Assembly: GCA_949825065.1 (NCBI GenBank)
Contig: OX463848.1
Coordinates: 41,310,766-41,374,765 of the forward strand
Length of the DNA: 64,000 nucleotides
Reading direction: 5' to 3'
DNA from: Odontocerum albicorne
Lineage: Eukaryota > Arthropoda > Insecta > Trichoptera > Odontoceridae
A model generated the notes under the pieces. The model ran no database searches, had not been told where the DNA came from, and worked only from the letters and a program-made list of their open reading frames with translations. Shown here one piece after another: positions 43,705 through 55,065 of this stretch; position 1 is the first letter of the stretch; each line of letters opens with the position of its first letter. The position numbers and the translations under genes were made by a program.

Positions 43705-44635
43705 ATATATGTTAACGCTTTCCTATCTAATGACCCATATTTCGCCTATTCTACAATGCATACATATCTAAAAAAAACTATGCTACTCAGGTCGAGTTGC
43801 GCATATATATGATACAAATATCAAATTTATGCACTCTCCAAAGATCAACTATTTCAGACGACTATCATTCAAATCCATCATAGTAGAAAAGGGTTTGATT
43901 CTTCTTTTCATGTGGTATGTTCGGCCTTCCTGACGTTGGCTTTCGGGAAAATATATATGTTTTTGGCGGAACAGCTCTTCAACTATCTGGATACCTGTCT
44001 ATTGGAGAACATTACATAACCAAGAAAGACGCCTATCGATTCCGCGTCGACCCTCAGTTTCTCCTAACAATGCTAGCTCGAGGAAATGATATTTTTTCCT
44101 CATAATATTTGACAATAAAGGTTTTGATTTAAGAGTTTAAAGGGCATACCTGTACATCGTATTTTCCAAGAAAAATAAGGCGGACATAGACATTTAAACA
44201 AGGATACAAATTGGAACTAGGGGAGCCACATATTAAAGCTGATAATATAAAACTCGTTAATGTTAAAGTTTAAATATTTTGTTAACACAAATAACAATAC
44301 AATAGTATATTTCTTGTTACACGTTGAGGGTTGATCAACCCTGCCTGGCTGTAAAATTAGAAAAACTTAAATGCCTCAAAATTCACTTTATTTTACGACA
44401 CCTCTAAATTTTAAGGTGATAAAACCGCGATTAACACACGTGATATTAACGGGGAAGATAAAGCTCGCATATTTCGACGCGAGATACGAGCGTGTCAAGA
44501 CCGCTTCTTTGCAGCTTTTCTCCGCGGAAGTTTTATACGAGATTCATACATCGTAACCACAAAGATTAAACAAAGTATTTTCAGTTGCATTAAAAAATGT
44601 ATTCTTTCGATTTTTATTTTGTGAATGCTTAATTT
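43705..44635. other. No firm feature; one short open frame
   Basis: A 62-codon plus-strand frame at 43917-44105 (IYVFGGTALQLSGYLSIG, then FRVDPQFLLTMLARGND) has balanced composition and is followed by an aataaag 16 bases after the stop. It could be the end of an unknown gene or transposon, but no relatives were recognised. The rest is AT-rich. Confidence 0.25.
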
Positions 44636-44639
44636 ATAA

Positions 44640-44960
44640 AGAATAATTGTAATACGGAAACTTATATAGCGCCGTTTAGAGAGCAAATGCTCCTCAATCG
44701 GGATTCGACCCACTTTTATTGACAGATTAAAAATATTACAAAAACAAACAAGTTTAGTAAAATGATAGGAAGATAGTGGCTGCTGCTACTAGATTAGGAA
44801 CTTACTTGCATCTGCATATGTTTAGTTAAACTATTTGGTAAGAAAACTGCAGAAAAGTTACTAAAGAAAAACGAACTGTAAGGAAACCTGCGAGATCTTC
44901 CAATATATGACAGAAACACATTCGACTTTAGGTGAAGTATGGTGTGTGTAGATTGTTCAT
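44640..44960 (-). repeat. LINE-D 3' UTR
   Basis: Reverse copy: acttatatagcgccgtttag, attgacagattaaaaatatt, agaaaactgcagaaaa, then gaaacctgcgagatcttcc. Non-coding. Confidence 0.65.
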
Positions 44961-44964
44961 AAAA

Positions 44965-45595
44965 TTTTAATTTGTAACGAAAGAGTTTGTTAGTATTACA
45001 ATGTATTTAAACTTCCACAATGTTGATACCTCAACTATAAATAATTTATTAATATTGTATATTCGTTATTTTAAATCCTTTCTTTTTAAAATTGGCAGCT
45101 AACTTGGCAGAGCCTCATGAAAGCATTTATATTAAATCGTTTTTTTTCATTCTACTATTTTAAAACATGTGGGAAGTGAGGAAAATTTTGTAAGTCATTT
45201 TATTTACTTTTTTCGGTTCAAAGAGATTGCTACCTGGAAAAAAGTTCACCAAATTGATATACGTACAATTAAGTATTAGGTTAGTAAAATAATTGCAAAA
45301 AAAAAAAAACAATTTCAAGGAAGAAAAGTTCTGCGACGAAACGGCTGCGTGGAATATTTCCGATGAGTTTTCCGATTTTCGAGTAAAGAAGTACGCAATA
45401 ATGCGGGAAATTTAATGGTCCACAATTTCACCGCTGGCACGAAAAATTTTAAAATTACTATTGGCAATAAAAGAGTTATGAATATTTTATATTTACGATC
45501 TATAAGTTCAAACGAATCGTGCTACTTTAAACGTTTTCATTATAAAATGCAGATTCACATAGAAACTTTGAAATTTAATAAAAAAATATTTTGTT
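44965..45595. other. No recognised feature apart from LINE/PLE end traces
   Basis: 45000-45060 resembles the outer boundary block of the Penelope-like terminal repeat (tttaaacttccacaatgttg), and 45205-45260 a decayed LINE-J tail (aaagagattgctacctgg). No gene. Confidence 0.35.
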
Positions 45596-45602
45596 TGTTT
45601 AA

Positions 45603-46233
45603 CCTTTCCTTCCCTGTGTTGGGCATCTTCTACACGTTGCTTCTAATAACTATCAATATCTCTATAAATATTATAAATACAAGGTTAAGATTTTAGGTAT
45701 TCCTCCATAATATATTTACGCATTGATTGAAAAAATAATATTAATAATAATCAGAATTTATCGGCTACATCGAGGTGTTTTGTGAAGATCGAAAACAAAT
45801 TCGCATTTAAACGCTGCGAGTGCCTCGTCTTGACGATAGGTGAATAGTATGCGGGAAGCGCGACACTATATTCGCATCTCACTCTTGCATACTAGACTGA
45901 ATTGCGAGGAACTGAATTGTCTCAACGTCGCAAGCAAAGGCGTAAGCGCCGGGGTATGCGACTGACGTTCCGCGCCACTAGTAGCCTCTAGGTTTGCAAA
46001 TAGGTTAGACGTACGCCCATTCCGTGAGCGTTTTTTAATGTTTTCAGATGGTTTTTTAATGTTTTCAGCAAATAAATCTCAATTATTATAATTTTTAACT
46101 TCAATTATAATTAATTAAGGGGATTATCTATGAATGTTCTTATTTTTCCGATTTAAAATCGCTTATTTTCGATTGCGTACTCACTACCCAACACAGGAGC
46201 ACGATTATTATTTTTATCACCGTAAGGGAAGGG
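45603..46233. mobile_element. TTAA MITE, 631 bp, complete
   Basis: Exact TTAA duplications at 45599-45602 and 46234-46237. The ends are cctttccttccctgtg and, from the right, cccttcccttacggtg. It is collinear with 30712-31340 in opposite orientation. A ~25-base internal duplication (gttttttaatgttttcag) is present near 46031-46073. Confidence 0.85.
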
Positions 46234-46545
46234 TTAATTAAGATTTTAAGGATATCATGAAAATAGCAATCCCGATAAATCAAGGCATATCAGCAGGTGT
46301 TTTTTAAATTATATTTTTATTTATTTAGATCCATAGACAAAATAAAGACAAACGAAGCGTATAGAAAATATATATGTTATCCGAGAAAACAGCGTGATGG
46401 TATGTACATAGATGGCTCTAGTTGTCAATGTAGTGAAAGTCAAACCGCGTCATTGGTGCCTTTTTCTTGTGTTTACATTTGTCAAAGACTTTTAATTCAC
46501 AACAATACAAGTTTAATACAACTACATATGTTTTCATAGCGTTGA

Positions 46546-47591
46546 ACGTGTCTGTTTTTGTACCTGAAAACTACGATTCGCGGACAGCATTGATTTTCTG
46601 TCACCATTTGAATAAATCTGCTGCAGAATCGCATCGAATGCTTGTCAAAGCTTACGGTAAGCATGCTCTTGGTAAATCATAGTGCTTTGAGTGGTTTAAA
46701 AAAATTTAAAGTGGTGATTTTGACGTGAGAAACGAAGAACGTGGAAGACCACCGAGAAAGTTTGAAGACGCCGAATTGCAAGCATTATTGGATGAAGATG
46801 ACGCTCAAACGCGACAACAACTCGCGGATCAATTTAATGTGACACGAGAAGCCGTCTCCATACGTTTGAAAGCTATGGGAAACATCCAAAAGGTGTGATA
46901 ATGGGTTCCACATGAACTGAATGAAAACCGAAAGTGACAGCAGGAAAACCGAAAAACCACTTGCGAAATACTGCTCGCCAGGTACAAAAGAAAATTATTT
47001 CTCCATCGAATTGTGACTGGCGATGAAAAATGTATATATTTCCAGAATTCTAAGCGTTAAAGATCATGGGTAACTCCAAGCAAATCAGCGACATGGACTG
47101 CAAGTCTTAATCGCTATGGACGGAAGACAATGCTCTGTGTTTGATGGGATCAGAAGGGTGTTATCTATGATGAGCTGCTAAAACCTGGCGAAACCGTTAA
47201 TACTGAACGCTACCGACTGTGATGGATTGAAACCATGCATTGCGTGAAAAACGACCAGAATATCAAAAGGGCAAAACACAGTGTGATTTTACTTCATGAT
47301 ATTCCACCATCGCACACAGCGAAACCGGTCTAGGAAACGATTGAGGCATTTAGTTGGCTAATACTTTCGCAAGCGGCTTACTCACCAGACTTGGCTCCAT
47401 CCGATTACTACTTATTTGCATCGATGGGACACGTACTTGCTGAGCAGCGCTTCACTTCTTACGAAAATGTACGAAAATGGCTCGATGATTGATTTGCCTC
47501 AAAAGAGCAACAATTTTTTTGGCGTGGTATCCACAAATTGCCAGAGAGATGAGAAAAATGTGTAGCTAGCGATGGGCAATACTTTGAATAA
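46546..47591 (+). pseudogene. Mariner transposase pseudogene (third lineage)
   Basis: Nearly full length but broken by stops. It reads VPENYDSRTALIFCHHLNKS, AAESHRMLVKAYGKHALGKS, then EERGRPPRKFEDAELQALLD, then FLHRIVTGDEKCIYFQNSK, WWDQKGVIYDELLKPGE, LLHDIPPSHTAKPV, AYSPDLAPSDYYLFASMGHV and a C-terminal KCVASDGQYFE. Catalytic D in GDEK and SDYY are kept, while HDNAPSH is now HDIPPSH. At least five in-frame stops. A right terminal end (accggtttcatatttacaga) is at about 47643-47662; no matching left end was found. Confidence 0.8.
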
Positions 47592-47679
47592 AATATTTTT
47601 TACCATTTTCATACTATAAATTTGTATTTTCTATAAAAAAAACCGGTTTCATATTTACAGACCTATGTATGTATGTCCT

Positions 47680-48112
47680 TTACTGTCCATGTAGTGAGAC
47701 TCTGGAATCAGTTACAAACCAATATAAGACTCGCTCCGTCCTTGGCATGCTTTAAGAAGCGACTGAAAAACTTCTTAATTTCTAGTCAGTAAAATAACGT
47801 GTTTCATTCCTGATTTTTCTTTTCCTTTCCTCTCCACGATCCCTTCCTTTCCTTTTGATTGATGATATCTCACTTTATATGAAAAATAATGTTCGGGCGA
47901 CTGTCCGTCTTTGTGGGGTTCGTGGGCATGTGCTCACGTATATGTTTATGGATTTCGTGGGGATGGATAGTCATTTGAATGATTTATGCGACCATGTTAT
48001 TTGCTTCATTTACGTTTGTCTGGTTGGTTGGAAGAGATTGCCACCTGGTAATAAGCCTGCCAGATTGTATTTGCAATAAAAGTGTTAAATTAATAAATAA
48101 ATAAATATGTAT
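47680..48112 (+). repeat. LINE-J 3' end
   Basis: Starts within the ORF (VRLWNQLQTNIRLAPSLACF, then a stop after LISSQ) and runs through the 3' UTR to a repeated aataaataaataaat tail. It matches 36812-37170 in reverse with few changes. It directly follows the mariner pseudogene. Confidence 0.75.
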
Positions 48113-48114
48113 GG

Positions 48115-48875
48115 AAACTTAAATACAAATTTTAGAAAAATAGTTCAGTAAAGTATATTTTATCATACAAAAAACATAAAGATAAAGAGTAAGATTGTAT
48201 AATATTTATTTTCAGATTGGAATATTGAAACAAGTGATTATTTGGCATCGGAATATCAAAAGTAATGAAAAAATTACGAGAACTGCAGTTAAAAAATGTG
48301 AACATTATAGTTTTAACGTTTTTTTCTTATTGGTCGTAATTGCTTCACATATGGCAATAAACTCGACCAGTTGTATTTTACACAACGAAAGAGTAACACA
48401 ATACTTGGAACTAAAAGTAACATGATCATTCCAAGTTAATAAAATAATTTTCACAATCCTAAAAGTTTCACTTATGAAATGTCTGATTGAGGGAATAAGA
48501 AAATTGAAATTTCAGCGCTCCGCAAAGTGAATTTGCAAACAGTTTACTGAACTGTGCTGTCCTTAATTAACCGAGAAACGTTTACGCTAAAGCTCAGCAC
48601 GCTGGGAAGCTTATGCATTGTGAATGCAAGGACCAATTGCAACGGACAATTCTTGCACTTGGTGTAGTTAAACACCAACGTTAACGAAGTGTATTCATGA
48701 ATGCTAGAAATGAAAACATTTGCAATAATGAAAATAATAATGTTGAGTTATTTTTGAATTTTTTTTGAAGAATAAAAAAGGATAATATATAATATATCAC
48801 GTTGTTTAGAGAGAGGATTCTCCTGAAGAATATTTTAAGTCAAGTCTTGAGCCCACTATATTATTGTAATAAAAT
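48115..48875. other. No recognised feature
   Basis: AT-rich, no supported gene or repeat match. Confidence 0.35.
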
Positions 48876-48879
48876 AACA

Positions 48880-49620
48880 TTTGTATAGCGCTATTTAAAA
48901 AGCACTCTCATCGAAGGTGTCCTTTCTCGGGATTCAAACCAACGATTATTGACAGATTCAAAATATAATTATATAAAATGTAAGTGTAAAGATAGGAAGG
49001 TGGTGGTTGAGGTCATAAGATTAGGTATTTCCCCGCATCTGCATATGTTTACAAAAAAAAACATGTTTTGCAATAAAACCGCAGAAAACTCACCAAGAGA
49101 AGACGAAGCAAAATAACCTCAGAACTTCCGATATGTGAAAGTCAGCGGCGGCTGGTTCCGAGGTGCTCTGAGCACCAACGCACCTCGAGACGCTGAGCGA
49201 ATATGAAATATCGCTGTCTCACGGTTTACTGTATGTCTCTGTGCCCTATATTAATTTGCGTTTCCGTCCGGTGCAAATTGGAGATCGCTCCGGTAAAATT
49301 GGCAAACTTGACTGGTCAATTTGAAATGAATATTTTTTTAAATTTCACTTTAATTTTTTTTAATTTTCACTTAAATAAAAATACTTGTACTATTTGTCAG
49401 TATTCTTACACATATTTAATCTATACAAATATTTAACATTTTTGGAAGTCAGGTTTGCGAATATATAATTTAATTATTGCGAATTATTTCTCTGGTCCAG
49501 CGCACCAACGCACCTCCAGACCAGCCGCCGCTGGCGAAAGTTTCATATTAATCTTTCAGTGGAGTGTGGTATATGTTAGTGCTTCCTTAAGCTGCAATAT
49601 CACCAATATCTGTAAAACTT
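48880..49620 (-). repeat. LINE-D 3' UTR, split by a hAT-like MITE
   Basis: Reverse LINE-D sequence (attgacagattcaaaatata, gcatctgcatatgtttac, cgcagaaaactcaccaag, acttccgatatgtgaaagt) resumes after 49541 with ttcatattaatctttcag. Confidence 0.65.
49143..49533. mobile_element. hAT-like MITE, 391 bp
   Basis: The inverted ends start cagcggcggctggt on both sides and go on to (c/t)(c/g)gaggtgc. The 8-base flanks are gtgaaagt (49135-49142) and gcgaaagt (49534-49541), one mismatch. CAG-type ends with an 8-base duplication fit the hAT superfamily. The 77-residue frame inside is not a recognisable protein. Confidence 0.8.
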
Positions 49621-49624
49621 AGGG

Positions 49625-50205
49625 GCAGACCATTCCTCGCCACGGGCCAGTTCTATCACAATTCTTTACTATATTGCATCGATTCGTAACAACTCATTTA
49701 TTCAATGACGTCAAAACTGACCTCAATATTTTAATTGTTACAAAAAAAATAGAAAGAACGTTAAAAAACTCTAATAAAAGAATAATTTATTTTTGGAAAG
49801 AAAACGTAATAATAGCTTCACCCCTTAAAGCAACGTTTTTAATTCTTTTAACATCCCTCAAGAGGGATGTCAATCACATCGACAGGGGTGGAAATATGAA
49901 AGTGTTCAACGAAGAATGTTTTTTTTGAAGAACTGTTAATTGAACTGTCTGCCGAGACTCAGCTTCCAGTGGACGATCCATCATTTCATTCTTTCTGACG
50001 TCTCATTTAGGCTCTAACCAGATTTATTTTAAACTTTGATAAAATACTGCTTGACGTCAGCTTATATCAAAATATGGTGTCAGTGGCAACAATTTAAGTT
50101 TGCTTTTCTAAATATTATTCTGAGTTAATAAAAGAAAAATAGTTTTGATCTTAACAAATCAATTATTTAGATTTCAGTTCAGTTCGATTTTTCCACAATC
50201 AACGC
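49625..50205. other. No recognised feature
   Basis: Non-coding flank of the Harbinger remnant. A short inverted motif (acatccctcaagagggatgt) is at 49851-49870. Confidence 0.35.
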
Positions 50206-50348
50206 AGTTAAAGGTCGATTTACACACATCAGTGAAGTGACTGCTGTGACAGTGCCGTAACGGTCCTGTGATTCCACCGGCCGTGATCTCACAGTGATTT
50301 CTATTCACAATGGACAGTATTTTTCCTGTCTTTTGCCAGTCTATTTGA

Positions 50349-51870
50349 GTGTCCAAGATGGCGATGTTTTCGGAAGATGAACTCTTGATGATTGCTCTGG
50401 TTTTGGATGAAGAAGAGGCAGAGCGAGTGAAAAAACGGATGTGGATTCATCAGGCATGGAAAACCAGAGCAACAAAAGGGGAATTTGCCACTCTGTATAA
50501 GGTGGACGGTGGAGCAAAGTTTTATGAATACTTCAGAATGTCAGAAAATTCGTTCAACTTACTGTGCAAATTGGAAGTTTATCTGAAAAAGCAAGACACG
50601 CACTGGAGAAAATCTATCACCCCAAGAGAACGATTGATTGTTTGTTTTAGGTAAGTAAATTTTGAACTATCAAGAAAAGTAACTTTTAGAAGAAAGTAAC
50701 AAAAATAGTTTTTTTTTATAATGATATATTTTTTAAAGACTTACAAAAGTATCAAAACCTTAAGATAAAACTCGGATCACAGCTTTACTCGGAATAACTT
50801 GGAAAATATTGTTGCAATGAATAGTTAAGCGATGTTGTCTGTTGGTTTTGATCAGCAGATAATTTGGAATCGTGTTCATTCTCTGAAGTAGCTTGATGGT
50901 AGTTTTTTTGAAGGGGGGGAAGCTACTGGTGGGGTAGATTTCATTGAGGTAAAATGATCATAGCTTTCTGTAGTGGAAGGTTGTTGAAAGTATATTGGGG
51001 TAGAACACGGGACTGAATATGGCTCCGTAAGTTGTTCTTTGTCCATAAGCATTTTGAACTCATACTTCTAAACGATAACAAAAATATCGGCTTTGGCGTA
51101 ATGCCAATATCGTGGGGGTAATTTTTTCAAAACTGGAGCTGATAAAAAAAACGTCAACTGGATGTTGCGATGTCGAAGGCGAGAAGCCGTTTTTTTTTAA
51201 ATCAGTTTCTCCATAACAGTAGCAGCAGCAGTTTTGGGGGATAAGCGTTTGGCACTGACTGTTTTGTTTTCTTTCGCGGTGTAGGACACGCAGTAGAACC
51301 TGTTTGTCTTGAGCTGGACGAAGTACCACTTTGTGATTCTACAGTCACAGGATTATTACCTTCTGTTGAATCGTGTTGAGTGTTTTCTTCATTTTCGGAT
51401 GATACTGATTCACTAACGTGATCATCACGTGTGAAATACTGGCTCGTTACTTCGGCATTAATGTTAGACATGGTCTCCCTGTCCTCAAAGAATTTCTTCA
51501 AAAAGCTTAACTGGTCTGAATATTTGTACGGCTTCAGTAATTTTGCCTGTTTGCCACTCGCAGTTTTATTTTTGTTCAAATATTTTCTGAAGTTGTCTCT
51601 AATATTGGCCCATCTACTTTTACATGAATTCCCTGAAACATGAACTAAAAATTTGCTGTCTTTTCCATTTTTTATTGATTTAAATTGTTTATCCCTACTA
51701 TTTTCTTCCGTTCAGGTATTTAGTCACTGGGGATGCACTAAACACAATTTCGTTTAGCTATCGCATGGGGTTTACAGTTTACAAGATTGTACGAGAAACG
51801 TGCAAGATAATTTATGAAAATCTGAAGGACGAGTTGATGCCGACTCCGACGTTGATGCCTATTTTATAGT
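50349..51870 (+). pseudogene. Harbinger-type transposase, N-terminal two exons, truncated
   Basis: Exon 1 is 50349 (or ATG at 50358, MAMFSEDELL) to about 50651, with GAKFYEYFRMSENSFNLLC, then RKSITPRERLIVCFR. Exon 2 starts near 51715 after ttccgttcag and reads YLVTGDALNTISFSYRMGFT, VYKIVRETCKIIYENLKDEL, MPTPT, then a stop. Joining AG with G restores the arginine of the family motif (RERL..TLRYLATG), which supports the intron. HARBI1-like proteins run some 200 residues further with the DDE nuclease; that part is missing here, so the gene is dead. Splicing is inferred. Confidence 0.7.
51202..51647 (-). pseudogene. MADF-like DNA-binding protein exon, antisense within the transposase intron
   Basis: From an acceptor-like tgtttcag (51640-51650) the minus strand reads NSCKSRWANIRDNFRKYLNK, then ASGKQAKLLKPYKYSDQLSF, then LKKFFEDRETMSN, which is the C-terminal half of a MADF domain. 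A Ser/Glu/Thr-rich linker and a stop at 51202 follow. MADF/Myb-like proteins are the usual partner of Harbinger transposase and help it bind the element ends. The exon with the first half of MADF is not found. It may extend to the stop only in one of two frames; the end is uncertain. Confidence 0.65.
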
Positions 51871-51874
51871 GGTA

Positions 51875-52430
51875 AAGAACATAGACTTGTTTTTAGTGGA
51901 ACAACGCTTACATAGAACAAGAAGAATGGGAGTTTTCGAGAATTTTATGGATAGATCTTGAGATAAAGAAAACACATGGGCTCACTTGTAGAACGAGATG
52001 CAAGTTGCTTTGCAGAATTAAAACCTTCCCACATGTAGATGCAGGGTTACTCAACTCCAGAGGCAAAGTATTGTCCTTAATGTTTGGTTTATATTACGTT
52101 ATTTATATTAATAAAGGAGAGCACAAAGTTAGGAGCTATTTCTAAATATTGTTGTGATATTCTGGCGAATACTATATATACTTATATTAAAAATATCTAA
52201 ATTGTTGCAAAACTCATTTCCAAGTCTTTGTATACGATTGCATATTTTTCTAAACTTTTCAAAATAATTATACCGTTTCTCGTGTTACGAGGTAGACGGA
52301 GAAAACTTATCTCTGTAACAAATCTAAATGTAATCACTGATATCCTTTACGTTATTATATTTTGTTTTACACAACCTTCTATTATTCATGCTTCCAATTT
52401 CCCTTGTCAATCCCGTATCATTTTCTTAGA
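51875..52430. other. No recognised feature
   Basis: AT-rich, no supported coding frame. Confidence 0.3.
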
Positions 52431-52439
52431 AAGCTTGAA

Positions 52440-52990
52440 TACATATATACTAACAAGCCATTGGGATAGGCAGAGAAGAGAGAGTTTCAGATATTTACAT
52501 AGTTACAAATATATTTCGCCTCTTCTACATCCATTCAACTTCTTCGATTTCTCTGCCATTAAGATATCCTACTTTCAAAATGTCATGTACCTGAACCAAT
52601 ACTACTTTTCTTCGTCTTTCTTTGCCGAGCCTCCCACTTACGTTTGCACTATATACATGCTTTGTTAGTCTTTATTCATAATTTGTTCTTTGAGTGCCCT
52701 TCTTGATTTTACTCAATACATCAATCAGTCTTAAGTTAACATTGACCCTTAATGACTTCAGTCTATATTCGTTATAAATGGTATATTCATGCATTATTCT
52801 CAGTACTCGCATTTTTAAAGCAATTATTTGACTTCTTTCAGTCTTTTTCTGCGTTCACGTTTCGCTTCCATACATTACTGTCAACCTCTCTTTTTGTACG
52901 GCCATCCCTTGTGATCTTGCCTCCAGGATAGACAAACTCTTTGGATTTGTGGATATTTTAATTGTTACAGGGCATTTGGACTTTTGACGT
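52440..52990 (-). pseudogene. LINE-A remnant
   Basis: Minus strand: SKEFVYPGGKITRDGRTKRE, MYGSETWTQKKTERSQI, LKMRVLRIMHEYTIYNEYRL, RLTKHVYSANVSGRLGKERR, RKVVLVQVHDILKVG. A deletion joins the first two blocks. Several stops. Confidence 0.7.
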
Positions 52991-53034
52991 TTCAAGAACT
53001 CTAAGGCTATTAGCCACTATTTCCCTATTATTAT

Positions 53035-53152
53035 ACTCATATATTTATTTCGACAGTAATAGTGCTTTCGAGTCCCGGGCTAGAGCGCCCTTCAGGAGTG
53101 TCTACTTTCTAAATGATGCTATATAAATTGTCCTTTTATTGTTATTTAAAAA
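53035..53152 (+). repeat. LINE-D 3' terminal piece
   Basis: Short end fragment: cgagtcccgggctagagcgc, then tgatgctatataaattgtcc and a T/A-rich tail. Confidence 0.6.
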
Positions 53153-53154
53153 AA

Positions 53155-53345
53155 ATTATCCACTTTGCACCAATCTCTCCTGTTACACAAAGAGGGCCTG
53201 CTTCTAGCGTTAGCTTATTCGTTAGGAAGAATATCAGCCAGGATTCTTCTCATACTGCCAGGCGGTGCCGAGAATATATCAACAGTGTCATTCAGTTGGT
53301 TCAATATCTCTATACCACGCGTGACTGAGTGTTTAGCCATGATAT
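53155..53345 (-). other. Exon-like fragment of unknown protein
   Basis: On the minus strand, after an acceptor-like ttacag, a frame reads MNIMAKHSVTRGIEILNQLN, DTVDIFSAPPGSMRRILADI, LPNE and a stop (43 codons after the ATG). The composition looks protein-like. A degenerate copy lies in reverse at 59165-59250 plus 59550-59600, split by a LINE-J tail. Function not recognised; it could be part of a host gene or an unknown transposon. Confidence 0.35.
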
Positions 53346-53349
53346 TCAT

Positions 53350-54695
53350 CCTGTAAGTTGGTATGTAGAAAAGAGGGTGATTCCTTGCACGGCTATATTT
53401 ATTAGGTACATATAAAACTAAGTGCTTCTAGAATCGTAGGGTTATAAACGTCGCGGGATTATAAATATAATTAGAAACAGATAAACTTAATTTCTCAAAT
53501 ATCAACTGCCTTACTAGGAATTTTATGATCCTTACAGAATTGAAAGAAGAATCTGATATTATGCTGAATATAAGTAAGATTAGGAAAACGGGGTATTCTT
53601 AATTTAGAAATATTTCTCAAACTCTCTTAAAGTTTTATTATTGGCTTAGTTTGCGATTCCGCTACCTCGAGTTAAACGGATATATATTTTATACATCCTG
53701 GTTTCATGAAAATATATTTCATCTACACTTTCATTGCAGAGAGTACGAATTTAACCGAAGGCTTTATTACACATATTTTTAATGAGAGTATTTGACTTTT
53801 ATTCTTTTACACATTAAGGTACTTAAAAATATATTTACAGGTGCACTTCAGGCAAATAATGAAAATTCGATGTTATCATCGAGTGTCAAATTATGATGTT
53901 TTCAGAACACCGAGGTTCTGGTGTCACGTGCTTGCCTGCGTTGGTCTGGACAATTGCGTTTGTCTAGACTTGTTTTTACTTATTGCGCCATTGTTTGGAT
54001 TGACCCATAGTTTTTTGCTATAAAGTATTATATACGAGTATACGTATAGTACAATCTGGCGAGTTTATTGCCACGCAATAATATCTATCAATCAAGAAAG
54101 ATATAAAAGTTACTTTAAGTGAAAACAAACCTTATATAAAAATCCATTCCGAACCTGATATTTTGACGAATATTGACGTATATGACAATGGAGGTCTTCT
54201 GTCTATGACATGTTGATGACATTTATGTATTATATAATGAGTAAATATTCTTTGTGAGCTGTATGAGGTTTAAATCTGTTATGTGCAAATTTAAAAACTT
54301 ACCTAACCATATTAAAATAGTGTATTATTTAACAAAGAAATAAAACGATTTGGATCGTGAATTTGAAGGCCCGGATTCCAATTAAGGGTTGGTTTATTGT
54401 GTTTTTCCGCTTCTCGATTTCCTTGCCATTAGGGGTGAACTTTTTATTTCCTCGTTTGCGTTATTAAGGAAAATCTTCATGTATCAAATGTCTCGGAATT
54501 CCGCGAGCCTTAGACAATTATTATTATAAAGCGACAAATATGAACAATTTTTCATGTCTTTAATGATTGCCCCAGTAAATTACACTTTTGTTTTAAAGAG
54601 TGAACTCGACACCAAACATTTCTTTCAATCGATCATTACGTTATAAAAAGGGATTTAAAAACATATTGGAAATCCAAATATAATATTTTTTTGAA
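53350..54695. other. No recognised gene
   Basis: AT-rich; frames are short and lack recognisable motifs. No repeat match was noticed. Confidence 0.3.
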
Positions 54696-54699
54696 AACC

Positions 54700-54770
54700 A
54701 TCTTAAATCGGACTCGAAGCCCCGGGGTGGATCTCAAACGTCTTACCAATCTTGCCAATAATAATTCCAT
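54700..54770 (-). repeat. tRNA-derived SINE head (reverse)
   Basis: On the minus strand, gattggtaagacgtttgaga (A box) and ggcttcgagtccga (B box) are at tRNA spacing, next to SINE-like flanks. Confidence 0.5.
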
Positions 54771-54854
54771 TAATATTGTTTTAATTGTAATATTAATGTA
54801 ACATTATTATAATAATGCCATTCACGTGTTAGTTTATATACTCGTACATATAAA

Positions 54855-54985
54855 CTTTGTAATTTGTTTTATCAAACACTGTTTATTTCACTTTTTGTGA
54901 CGGTATAACCCTACCGGCTTTAAAGCTTTCACCTCATCATCAGAGGAGCACAAACAAGACTTGTTTGTGCTCTGTAGTTCATTTA
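54855..54985 (-). repeat. Penelope-like terminal repeat, one arm
   Basis: gttttatcaaacactgttta, gtgacggtataaccctaccgg and cacctcatcatcagaggagc, ending in a short inverted turn (acaaacaagacttgtttgtg) at which the second arm is cut. Confidence 0.65.
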
Positions 54986-54989
54986 AACA

Positions 54990-55065
54990 TGAATCTATGC
55001 AAATATTAAACAACCAGGGTAACATAAAGTATCCTTGCTTTACCCTTTTTGAAATATTAAATCAC
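54990..55065 (-). pseudogene. LINE RT fragment (palm 'PWLFN' motif)
   Basis: The minus strand reads QGYFMLPWLFNICIDS. This is the QG-(L/M)SPWLFN-D motif that precedes YADD in endonuclease-type LINE RTs. Only ~20 codons are identifiable. Confidence 0.5.

Larger units (their letters stand above)
50210..51872 (+). mobile_element. PIF/Harbinger remnant
   Basis: Contains a spliced N-terminal part of a HARBI1-like transposase (plus strand) and a MADF-like DNA-binding exon on the opposite strand. PIF/Harbinger elements normally carry two such genes. The left end is tentatively at a TTA (50209-50211) before aaggtcgatttacacac; no right end was found and the catalytic part of the transposase is gone. 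Confidence 0.65.

Noticed and set aside
49203..49436. 77-residue frame within the hAT-like MITE
   Set aside because: No recognisable domain; it sits in the AT-rich core of a non-coding element.
50349..50654. A single-exon host gene reading of the 101-codon frame
   Set aside because: The protein matches the N-terminal region of Harbinger transposase and continues in frame through a GT-AG intron, so it is a transposon remnant.
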